Shown here: positions 35,930-44,837 of the stretch, one piece after another
Layout of the letters: every line of letters begins with the position of its first letter
Numbering within the stretch: the first letter of the stretch is position 1
Source of the DNA: Acidobacteriaceae bacterium
GTDB lineage: Bacteria > Acidobacteriota > Terriglobia > Terriglobales > Acidobacteriaceae
Direction of reading: 5' to 3'
Assembly (NCBI GenBank): GCA_003134435.1
Contig: PLBE01000221.1
Coordinates: 1-64,000 of the forward strand
Length of the DNA: 64,000 bases
Position numbers and translations under genes: made by a program
Notes under the pieces: generated by a model
What the model saw: the letters and a program-made list of their open reading frames with translations, nothing else
What the model was told of the DNA's origin: nothing
The model's database searches: none

Positions 35930-38303
35930 TCTGCACCTCCTGGGTCCCAATGTTGTGCGCTATATCTTCGGCGGTTACAGTCAGCGCGTACCTACCGGGA
36001 ATGGTTTGTGCTGGAATCAACAGATCGCCCGTGTTGGCGGCAGCTGTCGCATTCCACCTCAGTTCGACAGGCGCAGCGCCTTCGAGTCGCGCCACCAGCG
36101 TACGGGTGCTCTGCGAGGCTCCAACCTTCAGCGTTATGGTCTGGCCGCGCTGAAAGAGCTTGCGATCAAGCTTCACTTCGACGATCGGCGGCCGGCTCGC
36201 GATCACGAATGTCTTCGACGCCCGATAGGCATGCCCCAGGCGATCGCGCAGAATCAGGCGTACCGTGTAGGTTCCATCCCGCATCTCGGCGGGCGCAAGA
36301 AAGCGAGTCTGCCAGACATCTTCGGACGAAAGATGGCGAAGCGGCTGCACCAGGCCAAACGGAAACAGCGCGATGACCGAGACCATCGACGGATCGGCCT
36401 TAACCCGCAGCACGGGATCGCCAGGGCGGATAACGCGAGGCCGCAGCAAAGCGCGCGGAGCGGCCAGGAACGATGTATACGGCGTGACGAATTTGTACTG
36501 ACGCGCAAGACGGATGATCTCGTCAATGGTGGCTTGATCTTCGCCATCGCGCTCGATCTTTTCGAGCAGCGCATCCACTCGGGCGCGCGCCCACAACCGC
36601 GGCAGTTGCGAGTGTGCAAGAGATTCACCCGGCAAGTTGACATTGCCTTCCATTCCGAGCGCTGCTCCGTCACGCACCCCGCTGACCTTAAAGCTGACAT
36701 TTTCCTGCGGCCTCTGGAAACGCCCCACCCATGAGGCGAGAGACCCGGAAAATATTGCGCCGTGCAGCGGGTAGACGCTATCGACAGCGGATTCCGGCGC
36801 TACCGTAAGCTGCAGTTGCCCAACCGGACTGCGCCCAATTTTCGCGAGAAATGAACTCAGCTTGAAGTCCATCGGTTCCGTGGAGAGTACATGTTCCAGA
36901 ACCCCGTCCTGGCGCGCGAGCAGGCGAAACAAGGGCAGGTTGGCATCGTCACCCACGGCGAGAATGTAGGTGCGCGGGCGCTGCGTCTCGGCGAGTCGTT
37001 GCCATGCGGAGGCGTACCACGCTGCCAGCTTTCCATTCTGAATAGGACCACGCGTGGCGCCGCCATCGCTGAGAATGACCAGATACGCATTGTTTACTCC
37101 AGCAGCAGCCGCTTGCTGCAGTCCGGTCTCGAGCGCGCGTTGAATATCGGTGCCTCCACGCAGGCGGCTGGAGCGGACGAAATCAATCGCATGTTGAATG
37201 TGAACCGGGTCAGCGGTGGTCACGGGTAACACTTGAGTTTCACTGTTGAAGAGCACCAGGCTGAAACGATCGGTGGGACGCAGCGTCCTCAGAAGTGTTT
37301 CAAAAGCCCGGTAGCTGCGCTCTAGTTTTTCCCATTGCATCGACAGCGATGTATCGAAAAGGACAACGATTGTCTTGGGGACGATCGAGTTGGAAGCGGC
37401 GATTTCCGGTTTTTGCCCCACCGCCGCCGCTTGACCCAATCCCAGCAGAGCCTCCACCTCGAAGAAACCGGGTTCGTTCGCGCTGCGGACCGGGGATTTC
37501 TCCGTCGGCGCGGGCTGTCCACTGACCGCGTTGCGGTAGGTCAGAACCTGCAGGCTGTCGGATGCGGCGGGATCGAGGTCGTAGGTAATGGCGAAGTCTT
37601 CCGCCAGATTTACGTTCTGTGCTTCGAAGTGTCCGGCAACGAGGTGGGGCGTATTGTGATCGAATTGCAGCGGGAAGCTCTTTGCCGGCGACTGGAAGTT
37701 GCGAATGGCGTGCGCCGAGCGCAGTTCGAAGTTGACACGAAGATGGCGGGCCACCTGCGCCGAATAGGCGTCGGGACGCAACGGGATGGCGAAGTAGGAC
37801 TTCAGATTCTCCACCGCAATCGACTCGTGATACTCGATTTCGAGGCGCTTCGTGCCGAATGCGGGGATTGGAACAATGCGCGCGCTGAAGACGGACGTGC
37901 GTTTCGCTTCTTCGGCGCCGCGCTCCCCCATCTCCAGCAAACCAGGATCGATGGCCTGTTGCTTGAGTTGGTTGTAGATCTCCTCCGCCCGCTTGCGCTC
38001 GAGAATTACCGCGGGGATGCGAATGGGGCCATCCCACGTGGCGAAATCAGACACAGTCGCGTGGCTGGGTAGCGCAAAAATGTAATTCCCTTCTTCGATG
38101 CTCGCGGTGTGGTTGGCAAAAACCTGGCGCACGAAGACGCGAGCATCCCCGTTGTCGATCTGGACTGTAATTTCCATTTCTTCGAGCGAGAGAATGGAAG
38201 AATCGGGCTGCTGCTTGTCGCGGGGAAGCAGCACGCCCGCGTCAGCCCGCAGCATCGCCGCAGCCAGCAGCGAAAAAAACATCGAGAGTACTATGCGTTT
38301 CAT
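35913..38303 (-). CDS. VIT and von Willebrand factor A domain protein, exported
   Basis: A 796-residue protein. Signal peptide MKRIVLSMFFSLLAAAMLRA; a VIT domain (about 45-170) as in inter-alpha-trypsin inhibitor heavy chains, with YIFALPSHATVSDF and ERKRAEEIYNQLK; a VWA domain (about 310-490) with a complete metal site: DTSLS, the threonine of RGGTDIQRAL and VILSDGGATRG; and a C-terminal Ig-like region (DGTYTVRLILRDRLGH and a final RYALTVTAEDIAH). Family members bind proteins through the metal site. ATG overlaps the propeller stop by four bases. It is predicted periplasmic or surface-bound, a likely partner of the TPR protein. Confidence 0.88.
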   Translation of the reverse strand: MKRIVLSMFFSLLAAAMLRADAGVLLPRDKQQPDSSILSLEEMEITVQIDNGDARVFVRQVFANHTASIEEGNYIFALPSHATVSDFATWDGPIRIPAVILERKRAEEIYNQLKQQAIDPGLLEMGERGAEEAKRTSVFSARIVPIPAFGTKRLEIEYHESIAVENLKSYFAIPLRPDAYSAQVARHLRVNFELRSAHAIRNFQSPAKSFPLQFDHNTPHLVAGHFEAQNVNLAEDFAITYDLDPAASDSLQVLTYRNAVSGQPAPTEKSPVRSANEPGFFEVEALLGLGQAAAVGQKPEIAASNSIVPKTIVVLFDTSLSMQWEKLERSYRAFETLLRTLRPTDRFSLVLFNSETQVLPVTTADPVHIQHAIDFVRSSRLRGGTDIQRALETGLQQAAAAGVNNAYLVILSDGGATRGPIQNGKLAAWYASAWQRLAETQRPRTYILAVGDDANLPLFRLLARQDGVLEHVLSTEPMDFKLSSFLAKIGRSPVGQLQLTVAPESAVDSVYPLHGAIFSGSLASWVGRFQRPQENVSFKVSGVRDGAALGMEGNVNLPGESLAHSQLPRLWARARVDALLEKIERDGEDQATIDEIIRLARQYKFVTPYTSFLAAPRALLRPRVIRPGDPVLRVKADPSMVSVIALFPFGLVQPLRHLSSEDVWQTRFLAPAEMRDGTYTVRLILRDRLGHAYRASKTFVIASRPPIVEVKLDRKLFQRGQTITLKVGASQSTRTLVARLEGAAPVELRWNATAAANTGDLLIPAQTIPGRYALTVTAEDIAHNIGTQEVQIEVLP

Positions 38304-40243
38304 GAGTGCAGCTTCTGTTCTGGAATTCGAACCAGCCCGTTGTCAGTGCCGATGTAGAGATAACCGCCGCCAACCGCGAGCGCGGTCACGTTCAAGGACG
38401 GCAGTCCGTGGTCGATGATCGACCACCGTTCCGATTGGCGATCGAAAACGTACAAACCTTTCCCCAAAGTCCCAGCCAGCACATGATTGGGCGTCACCAG
38501 CATCGCATTGGGATTGACTTCGAAGGCGCCGGACGCATTCTCGAAAGTATGGAAATGGCCCGAGCGATCCAGACCGAGAATGCCTGCACCGTAGGTTCCT
38601 ACCATCCAATCGGAACCGACGCGCACCACGCCGGTAATCCAGTTGTGCTTCAGGTTCGAACTTGTCGTGGTGTAATTCATCGTGACGTCGCCCTTTTCCA
38701 GCACCGAAAGACCTCCCAGTGTGCCGGCGAGCAGTTCGTCGTCCGCGACGCCGAGCGCATAAACATGGTTGTTCACCAAACCCTGGAAGGCGTAGATACT
38801 GCGGGCTCCACTGGGGTCGAGAAAGGTCAGGCCTGCGGGAGTCGCCAGGGCAATGCCGTCGCGATAAGCAGCAACGTCGGTCACGTGGTCGGCAATGAGC
38901 CCATCGGCGCGAGTGAGAACCTGCTGCTCGCTGCCGGCGCTGTCAAAGCGAACCAGGCCGTTCGCGGTGGCCACGTCAATCGTGCCCGCCTTCGGATCGA
39001 GCAGGATACGGTTAATGCAGAACACGTGTTCGTCTTCGATATGAGATGCGCGCGCATTGTCGGGCTCCAAAAGGTCAAGCCCGCGGTCGAAGTATCCCAC
39101 CCATAGCCTGCCATTGGCATCCTTTGCCAGGGCGGAAATATTGCGATCGCTCAGCACCACTGGACCTGGTTGCAGCACTTGCTCCCATCCGAAACCGTTA
39201 GAGTTCATGCGGTAGAGTCCGCTGCGAGCCACCGCGAATACGGAATCGGCGGAGCTGAAAAGCTGGCGCACTTCGGACAACTGGGGTCTTGACTCCGAGG
39301 TCTCTTCAGCAGCCGGCCCCGGATTCGGACGTCGCCCTTCGAGCGCAATCGGAATCACGCCTTGATCTTCGGTTCCGACGTAAAGCTGTTTCGGTGTCGC
39401 GAGCAGAGCGGTAGCCATGACTCCGGGAGCGAGCACGCGGGAAAAGCGTCCGCCCCTAAAGACAGCGACACCGATTGGCGTGCCAACGTAGGTGGTATCG
39501 CCGGAAATGGCGAGCGACTCGACCTGCGGATCGGGCAGTCCTTGCGCTTCGGAGAAGTCGTCGGTAGCGGCGGCATGGAAATGAAGAACACCCCGGTCCA
39601 GAGTCCCGACCCACAAGTCCGACTCACTGCCGGCGAGGGCGGTCACATAGACATCTTTCAATGAGGGATGCAGGACGGCAATCTGCTTGCCGTCGTAGAC
39701 AAGAACGCCTCGCCTTTTCGTGCCGATCAGCAGATGGCCCGAGGTATCCGGCAAAATGGCGGTGATGGCGCGCGCATCGGCGCCGTCAGGAACGATCTGC
39801 CGAAACCCGCGGCCGTTGAAGGCGAGCAGGCCATCGTTCGCGGTGGCCAGAATGATCTCAGGTTCACGGGAGTCAGCCAGAACTGCGGAAACCAGAGCGA
39901 TCAGCGGCGATCCAGGAAGATCGCGGCCTACCGCATATTGGTGAACCAGAACGCCGCGCGGATCATATTCGAGAAGTCCGGCCGGACCGGCGACATAAAG
40001 ATGATCCTGAAATCGAGTCGCCTGGAAGAATACCGCAGGCGAACTGATGACTTCGAAATCGGCGTTGGCAGAGGAGGCCAGCGGACGAACGACAAATCGA
40101 ATCGCGCTGGCCGATCGGACGTCCCTGGCTGCCGAATGCAGAGCGCTCGTGGCGCGCCAGATTACGAACGCTCCCACTGCCATGGTGAGCAGGAGCGTGG
40201 CTGCGACTGCTCTGCGCACTGACGGGACGACCGTCCGCTTCAT
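38300..40243 (-). CDS. Membrane-anchored beta-propeller protein (two-component-regulator-propeller type)
   Basis: A 647-residue protein with one N-terminal membrane helix (AVAATLLLTMAVGAFVIW) and about 550 residues of repeats of the Reg_prop kind: ITAILPDTSGHLLIGTKRRG, VTALAGSESDLWVGTLDRG, ISALAKDANGRLWVGYFDRG, ending VTALAVGGGYLYIGTDNGLVRI. Such repeats fold as blades and form the sensor part of hybrid kinases, but no kinase or output domain follows here. ATG 40243 has GAGGAAGG five bases upstream; the frame is open to 40378. It is the first gene of the six-gene operon. Confidence 0.85.
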   Translation of the reverse strand: MKRTVVPSVRRAVAATLLLTMAVGAFVIWRATSALHSAARDVRSASAIRFVVRPLASSANADFEVISSPAVFFQATRFQDHLYVAGPAGLLEYDPRGVLVHQYAVGRDLPGSPLIALVSAVLADSREPEIILATANDGLLAFNGRGFRQIVPDGADARAITAILPDTSGHLLIGTKRRGVLVYDGKQIAVLHPSLKDVYVTALAGSESDLWVGTLDRGVLHFHAAATDDFSEAQGLPDPQVESLAISGDTTYVGTPIGVAVFRGGRFSRVLAPGVMATALLATPKQLYVGTEDQGVIPIALEGRRPNPGPAAEETSESRPQLSEVRQLFSSADSVFAVARSGLYRMNSNGFGWEQVLQPGPVVLSDRNISALAKDANGRLWVGYFDRGLDLLEPDNARASHIEDEHVFCINRILLDPKAGTIDVATANGLVRFDSAGSEQQVLTRADGLIADHVTDVAAYRDGIALATPAGLTFLDPSGARSIYAFQGLVNNHVYALGVADDELLAGTLGGLSVLEKGDVTMNYTTTSSNLKHNWITGVVRVGSDWMVGTYGAGILGLDRSGHFHTFENASGAFEVNPNAMLVTPNHVLAGTLGKGLYVFDRQSERWSIIDHGLPSLNVTALAVGGGYLYIGTDNGLVRIPEQKLHS

Positions 40244-40267
40244 GACTACCTTCCTCGCAGAAAGTGA

Positions 40268-40295
40268 ACTATAAACCTCGAACACTTCGCGGCAA
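40268..40295 (-). promoter_or_regulatory. Promoter of the six-gene envelope operon
   Basis: Minus-strand TTGCCG (40295-40290), 16 bases, TATAGT (40273-40268). Start expected near 40261, giving an 18-base leader that holds the GAGGAAGG ribosome-binding site. Confidence 0.5.
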
Positions 40296-40440
40296 ATAGA
40301 AAGCAAGGTTCGTACCAAAATGTAATCTCGCCACGCGCAAGGGGTTGCGAGGCAAGCAGGGGCCGTGGGTTGTGTCACGCAGGAAACAGCGTATGGATTC
40401 AGACACGGGGGAGAAAAGAGCGTTGCAGAACCGAGGGATC

Positions 40441-40474
40441 AAAGAAAACGTCCCGGGGGAAATCCCGGGACGTT
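40441..40474 (-). terminator. Intrinsic terminator after the 40500-41429 gene
   Basis: Arms AACGTCCCGGG and CCCGGGACGTT form a perfect 11-bp stem with a six-base loop; on the minus strand TTTTCTTT follows. It ends the gene that stops at 40500 and separates it from the propeller operon. Confidence 0.85.
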
Positions 40475-40499
40475 GATGATTGGACTTCTTTGCGCGTTG

Positions 40500-41429
40500 C
40501 TAGTGAGAAACGGCGGCGAACAGCGGCGAGTGCATCAGGGACTGAAACTTCTGGTCGTCACTTTTGAAGTGCAGTTGCACATTGGAGCTGTCGGAATCGA
40601 CAGTGGTAGCGTCGAGAGCTGTTTTTTCAATCGGGCTGGCATTCAGTTTCTTGTAGAGCATGCCGGCCTTGACGACAGACGAGAGCGTAGCCGCCGTCAT
40701 CGAGTCGGCGGTGAGGACGCTCAAATCGAAATTGACTCCACTCTGGAAGTTCATGGTATAGCGCGAGGCCAGGATGCGCTTCTTGAGGGTGTCGTAGTCC
40801 GCAACTTTGGCGGCATCGCCCAGGGCGGAAAACATCATGGCCTGGGTTCCCTTCTGGTCGAGAACACTCCACACCGGCGCTCCATCCACCGCGGCCATCT
40901 GTTCCGTCATGGTCGGATTGGAATCCAACGATGGACGCTTGCCATCGCGAGTATCGAGCGCGCTCTTCAACGAAGCCTCGGTGCCGAAGGCCAACGTGTT
41001 GTCGTCCATGAAGGTCATCACCAAGCCGTTATCCATCGGGTAGATGCTGGCGGTACCGTATTTCGTGGCCGCGATCTTCTTGAGCTTCAGTTTCTTGAGG
41101 ACAACTTTGGCAGAGAACGAGCCAGCCGCCACGCCGATGGTTTGAATTCCCTTCTTGTCAGTGCGGAAAGAGGCGAAGTTGAGCTGGTCGAGATCGTGCT
41201 CAGCATCAATGCCAATGCCCTTCAGGGCAGTTTCGAGCTCCTTGAGGTTGTCGGGCAGGACTTGCTGTTTGAGCGCCTGGGCGGTGGGCGAATCCTTGAG
41301 CGCGCGATAATCGACGCCGATCAGTTGCTGAATCTCAGATGGCACCATGGAGCGCGCCGAGGATGCAATCGGCATGGCGTAGCCAGCCGTGGCGCACAAA
41401 ACCAAAACTGCAAGGCATACATTCTTCAT
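40500..41429 (-). CDS. Secreted protein of unknown function, DUF3352-like
   Basis: A 309-residue protein with a clear signal peptide (MKNVCLAVLVLCATAGYAMP). It is mature-chain alpha/beta with no enzyme motif: LGVDYRALKDSPTAQALK-like opening (GVDYRALKDS), then MDNGLVMTFMDDNTLAFGTEASLKSALDT. That last element is like one in the 26670-28385 protein, so both may share a fold. ATG 41429 follows GAGGG by six bases; the frame is open to 41459. It has its own terminator. A single-gene transcript upstream of the envelope operon. Confidence 0.7.
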   Translation of the reverse strand: MKNVCLAVLVLCATAGYAMPIASSARSMVPSEIQQLIGVDYRALKDSPTAQALKQQVLPDNLKELETALKGIGIDAEHDLDQLNFASFRTDKKGIQTIGVAAGSFSAKVVLKKLKLKKIAATKYGTASIYPMDNGLVMTFMDDNTLAFGTEASLKSALDTRDGKRPSLDSNPTMTEQMAAVDGAPVWSVLDQKGTQAMMFSALGDAAKVADYDTLKKRILASRYTMNFQSGVNFDLSVLTADSMTAATLSSVVKAGMLYKKLNASPIEKTALDATTVDSDSSNVQLHFKSDDQKFQSLMHSPLFAAVSH

Positions 41430-41589
41430 AGAATCCCTCAAAAACAAAATCCTCAACACCAGCCTTTGAAAATGGGACTGTCAAGGTTTGTCTGCAACGG
41501 TTAGATGCAAGTTGCGAAACACTCGTTGGCGACCTTTGCAGTCTTTAAATCCCGTTATGACTTTGATTCTAGCCCTTAATCGGCGGGGC

Positions 41590-41638
41590 AGTAACGTTAC
41601 TAAAGTGCGTCCTGCCCGGCGTGTTCCTAGAACGTTCT
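41590..41638. promoter_or_regulatory. Two ACGT-centred palindromes in the gap before the secreted-protein gene
   Basis: AGTAACGTTACT (41590-41601) and AGAACGTTCT (41629-41638) are perfect palindromes 27 bases apart in the gap between the FTCD gene and the secreted-protein gene. They may be sites for one dimeric regulator; nothing else supports this. Confidence 0.3.
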
Positions 41639-41687
41639 CATTCGCTTCACCTTGCGTGGGAAAATCGGGCTCTTGTTGAATTGCTCC

Positions 41688-43178
41688 TTAAGCCTGGAGC
41701 GCAGCGGCGCGCTTCTGCGTCTCATTCACAAAGACCTCGTCTTGCGGAGAATCCTTCTTCAACGAGTCGAGATTGATCGCAACATTCGCCAGCGCGCCTT
41801 CGAGCGCGGCTCGTGCCAGAGCAGTGGCGGTGATCAGGTCGGACTTCATATTCGGGTTGGTGATCGGCCTCAGGCTACTCGCGATCTCGGCGATCTCCGC
41901 AACTTTTCCTGCTACGCCCAGAGGGACGCTGGTCGCTTGCTTGAGCGCGGCACTGATCGCAGCGTTGCCATCTGAACCTTCTTTGGCCGACTTATAGGCC
42001 CTCATGACCACGTTATAGGAGTCGGCGTCAGCATCGATCGCCGATTTAAGCTCTTCGCGAAGCTGGCTGAGTCTGGCGATGGCTGCGCTCAGTTGGGCTT
42101 CGTATTGCACATACGCTTTTTTGCCCCGCGACATGGACGCAACCATGCCGGCCAGTCCGGCGGCCATGGCTCCGCTGGCGGCGGCGGCGCTACCGCCTCC
42201 CGGAGTCGCGGTCGGAGCGGCGAGTTGTTCAATGAACGGTTCAACGCCGGCGCGCAGGCCGCCCACCGCCGTCTTGCCGCCCATTACGGCGGTCAGGCGA
42301 TTTTCCAGGATGAGCGACGAGTCGAAGTTTTCTACTTGCAGAAACCATTCGGCGGCTTGTTCCAGCGCCTTCTTGGGAATCAGCCCCACGATCTCGCTGG
42401 AGACGGGGATGACGCCGTAACGCTGGGCTTCGCGCCTCACGAATTCGAAGACGCGGTGGACCGGCGTCTGTTCGAAGTCGGTGAGGTTCATGGAAACTTG
42501 CGCCAGCCCGCGGACCAGGAATCCGGCGCCTTTGACAAAGCGTAAGCCTCCATTCGAAAAGCGCACGGCCTTTGCGATCTTCTTCGCGATGTCTACGTCG
42601 GTCGTGTTCAGGAAAACGTTGTAGGCAACCAGAAATTTACGTGCTCCCACGACCGTCGCGCCCGCGGTGGGATGAACGCGGGCTTCGCCGAAATCAGGTT
42701 TGCGCGCAGGATTGGTCGCAATGTCGGCGCGGATGCCTTCAAACTGGCCGCGGCGGATGTTCTCCAGATTCTGGCGCTCAGGCGTGGCCGCGGCGGCTTC
42801 GTAAAGATAGACAGGGATCTGAAAGCGCTTCGCAATCTCGGCTCCAACGTGGCGGGCCATGGTGACACAGTCTTCAATGGTGACACCGTCGATGGGAATG
42901 AAGGGGACGACATCGGCCGCACCCATGCGCGGATGCGCGCCTTGATGTTTGGTGAGATCGATCAACTCGGCGGCTTTGCCTACACCGCGAATAGCGGCTT
43001 CCTGAACGGCATCGCGTTCACCAACCAGAGTGATGACGCAACGGTTGTGGTCGGAATCCATCTCGCGATCGAGCAGATAGACTCCCGAGATTTTCATAGC
43101 TTCGATGATGGCGTCGACTTTGGCGGGGTCGCGGCCTTCAGAGAAATTAGGAACGCATTCCACAAGAGTGCTGGGCAT
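41688..43178 (-). CDS. ftcD: Bifunctional glutamate formimidoyltransferase / formimidoyltetrahydrofolate cyclodeaminase
   Basis: A 496-residue fusion like the vertebrate FTCD. Residues 1-300 are the formiminotransferase: LVECVPNFSEGRD start and HQGAHPRMGAADVVPFIPI, with the catalytic histidine of the family near 82. Residues 310-496 are the all-helical cyclodeaminase (AAPTATPGGGSAAAASGAMAAGLAGMV). Together they move the formimino group of N-formimino-glutamate to tetrahydrofolate and release ammonia, giving methenyl-THF, a step of histidine breakdown. No hut genes are in the window. ATG 43178 begins right at the conserved N-terminus; the 79 codons upstream in frame are proline-rich and unlike the family. 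No strong Shine-Dalgarno is seen. Confidence 0.92.
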   Translation of the reverse strand: MPSTLVECVPNFSEGRDPAKVDAIIEAMKISGVYLLDREMDSDHNRCVITLVGERDAVQEAAIRGVGKAAELIDLTKHQGAHPRMGAADVVPFIPIDGVTIEDCVTMARHVGAEIAKRFQIPVYLYEAAAATPERQNLENIRRGQFEGIRADIATNPARKPDFGEARVHPTAGATVVGARKFLVAYNVFLNTTDVDIAKKIAKAVRFSNGGLRFVKGAGFLVRGLAQVSMNLTDFEQTPVHRVFEFVRREAQRYGVIPVSSEIVGLIPKKALEQAAEWFLQVENFDSSLILENRLTAVMGGKTAVGGLRAGVEPFIEQLAAPTATPGGGSAAAASGAMAAGLAGMVASMSRGKKAYVQYEAQLSAAIARLSQLREELKSAIDADADSYNVVMRAYKSAKEGSDGNAAISAALKQATSVPLGVAGKVAEIAEIASSLRPITNPNMKSDLITATALARAALEGALANVAINLDSLKKDSPQDEVFVNETQKRAAALQA

Positions 43179-43588
43179 GGCCAGAAGGATAACGGGCAGT
43201 GGAGGGGTCGGGCAACTGGGGGTCCTTAGTGGCGTGAATGGCGTCTTGTCCGTCGAGTGTCGTCCCCGGCAATGTGGCAAACGGACGACCGTGCCCGGCG
43301 CTCCACCCAGCAGTGGCAATGAACGCCCCTGGCACTGCCGAATTAGGCGATGCCGAATTTTGACAACGTGCTCGCACAACAGGCAGACTGCAACACTGAA
43401 CGAGATCGGCGGCAAGGAATAATCCGAATGTCTCCATCGCGTTCTCTTTTGCGGATGCAGATTCAGCGGCCACCAACGTTAGCACTTTGCGATAGAAACG
43501 TTCTTGGTTTTCCGCGAACCCGAGAGCAATGCTAGAATCCGGGATCGCAGTTGCAAGGGGACGACAATTCCAACAGCAGGAGCCTACT
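43179..43588. other. Intergenic stretch without a convincing gene
   Basis: About 410 bases between the divergent ftcD and DUF4242 genes. Minus-strand frames cross it, but they run into both neighbours and have no family-like content. Only one promoter-like element (43530-43538) is seen. Confidence 0.6.
43530..43538 (+). promoter_or_regulatory. Extended -10 promoter before the DUF4242 gene
   Basis: TGCTAGAAT: TGn plus TAGAAT (five of six). The start would be near 43546, leaving a leader of about 43 bases with AGCAGGAG before the ATG at 43589. No clear -35. Confidence 0.4.
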
Positions 43589-43864
43589 ATGCCGAAATAC
43601 GTAATTGAGCGCGAGATTCCCAACGCCGGGAAACTGACCCAGCAGGAACTCCTTGGCATCTCGCAGAAATCCTGCGGCGTTCTGCAGAAGCTTGGTCCGC
43701 AGGTGCAGTGGCTTGAAAGTTTCGTCACCGACGACAAGATCTATTGCATCTATATCGCGCCGAATGAAGAGATGGTTCGCGAACACGCCCGTCAGGGAGG
43801 GTTCCCGGCCAATCGAATTTCCGCCGTCCGATCCGTCATCAGTCCAACGACTGCGGAAGGTTAG
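43589..43864 (+). CDS. DUF4242 small protein
   Basis: A 91-residue ferredoxin-fold-like protein of the DUF4242 family: MPKYVIEREIPNAGKL at the start, ISQKSCGVLQKLGPQVQWLESFVT and DKIYCIYIAPNEEMVREHARQGGFP. Members are small cytosolic proteins; some have been described as nickel-binding, but the role here is unknown. GGAG lies eight bases before ATG 43589; the frame is open to 43529. The glutamate racemase start follows its stop by three bases, so they are co-transcribed. Confidence 0.85.
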   Translation: MPKYVIEREIPNAGKLTQQELLGISQKSCGVLQKLGPQVQWLESFVTDDKIYCIYIAPNEEMVREHARQGGFPANRISAVRSVISPTTAEG

Positions 43865-43867
43865 AGC

Positions 43868-44722
43868 TTGACCATTGTGCCCAAATCACGCCGGCCAACC
43901 ATTGGCGTCTTTGATTCCGGCGTTGGCGGCCTCACGGTTCTGCGCGCGCTGCTCGACCGCATCCCCGACGCCCATTATCTTTACTTCGGCGACACGGCCC
44001 GTCTGCCTTACGGATCGAAGTCGGCAGCCACGGTTGCGCACTACGCCGTCGGGGCGGTGCGCTATCTGCAAGATCACGGAGCCGAGTTGCTGGTGATCGC
44101 CTGCAACACGGCCACTGCCCTCGCGCTCGACGAGATCAGAGCTGCGGCCGGGGTCGAAGTGATCGGCGTCGTCGAACCGGGAGCGCACGCCGCAACGGCG
44201 GCCAGTCGCAATCGCAAGGTGGTTGTCATCGGCACCGAGGCTACCGTCAGCAGCCATGCCTACCGGCGGGCGCTCGAGGCCCGATCCGTCATGGTGCGTG
44301 AGATGGCTTGCCCTTTGTTTGTGCCGCTGGTCGAAGAGGGGTGGCTCGAACATCCCGTGACCGAGCAGGTGGCCAGGATTTATCTATCGGAAGCTTTTTC
44401 GGAGGATGCGGGTGATGCCGACGTTTTGGTGCTCGGCTGCACCCACTATCCGCTGATTAAGCCCTTGCTGAGACGAGTGGCGCCGGGGCACGTCAAAATT
44501 GTGGATTCAGCCGAATCGACTGCCGAGGACGTGGCTTGTTACTTGGGAGAGCAAGCAAAGACCGGCCCGCCGCGTTCTTCGCCGGAGACACAGAACGTGG
44601 AACTAGGCGCTTCCAATCTCAAGTTTTTTGCCACCGATTCGGCGGAGAAGTTCAGGAAGATGGGAACCCGTTTTCTGGGACTTCCGGTCGAAGATGTAGT
44701 GCATGTGGATTTGAAAGAATAG
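43868..44722 (+). CDS. murI: Glutamate racemase
   Basis: A 284-residue cytoplasmic racemase making D-glutamate for peptidoglycan. The motif IGVFDSGVGGLTVLRAL is at the N-terminus; the two catalytic cysteines are in IACNTATA (about 77) and LGCTHYPL (about 190). Its start is TTG 43868 with GGAAGG seven bases upstream; a GTG three codons later is the alternative. The last 30 residues before the end contain a family-atypical polar insert (PPRSSPETQNVE). It is followed by the terminator of the convergent tonB-like gene. Confidence 0.95.
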   Translation: MTIVPKSRRPTIGVFDSGVGGLTVLRALLDRIPDAHYLYFGDTARLPYGSKSAATVAHYAVGAVRYLQDHGAELLVIACNTATALALDEIRAAAGVEVIGVVEPGAHAATAASRNRKVVVIGTEATVSSHAYRRALEARSVMVREMACPLFVPLVEEGWLEHPVTEQVARIYLSEAFSEDAGDADVLVLGCTHYPLIKPLLRRVAPGHVKIVDSAESTAEDVACYLGEQAKTGPPRSSPETQNVELGASNLKFFATDSAEKFRKMGTRFLGLPVEDVVHVDLKE

Positions 44723-44765
44723 ACGGGACCCGTGCTGCGCGTGGCTGGACGAACGCCCGTGCCTC

Positions 44766-44793
44766 AAAGAAAAACGGCCGCTTGTGGCGGCCG
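44766..44793 (-). terminator. Intrinsic terminator of the tonB-like gene
   Basis: CGGCCGC and GCGGCCG arms (44775-44793, five-base loop); on the minus strand GTTTTTCTTT follows. It lies in the gap between convergent murI and the tonB-like gene. Confidence 0.75.
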
Positions 44794-44837
44794 CTATCGG
44801 GGCTCCTAAACCTTATTCTCTCAATTCCCTTCCCGCC

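Noticed and set aside
43147-43737. 196-codon minus-strand frame filling the ftcD-DUF4242 gap
   Set aside because: It overlaps both neighbours, has no ribosome-binding site at a sensible start and no recognisable domain.
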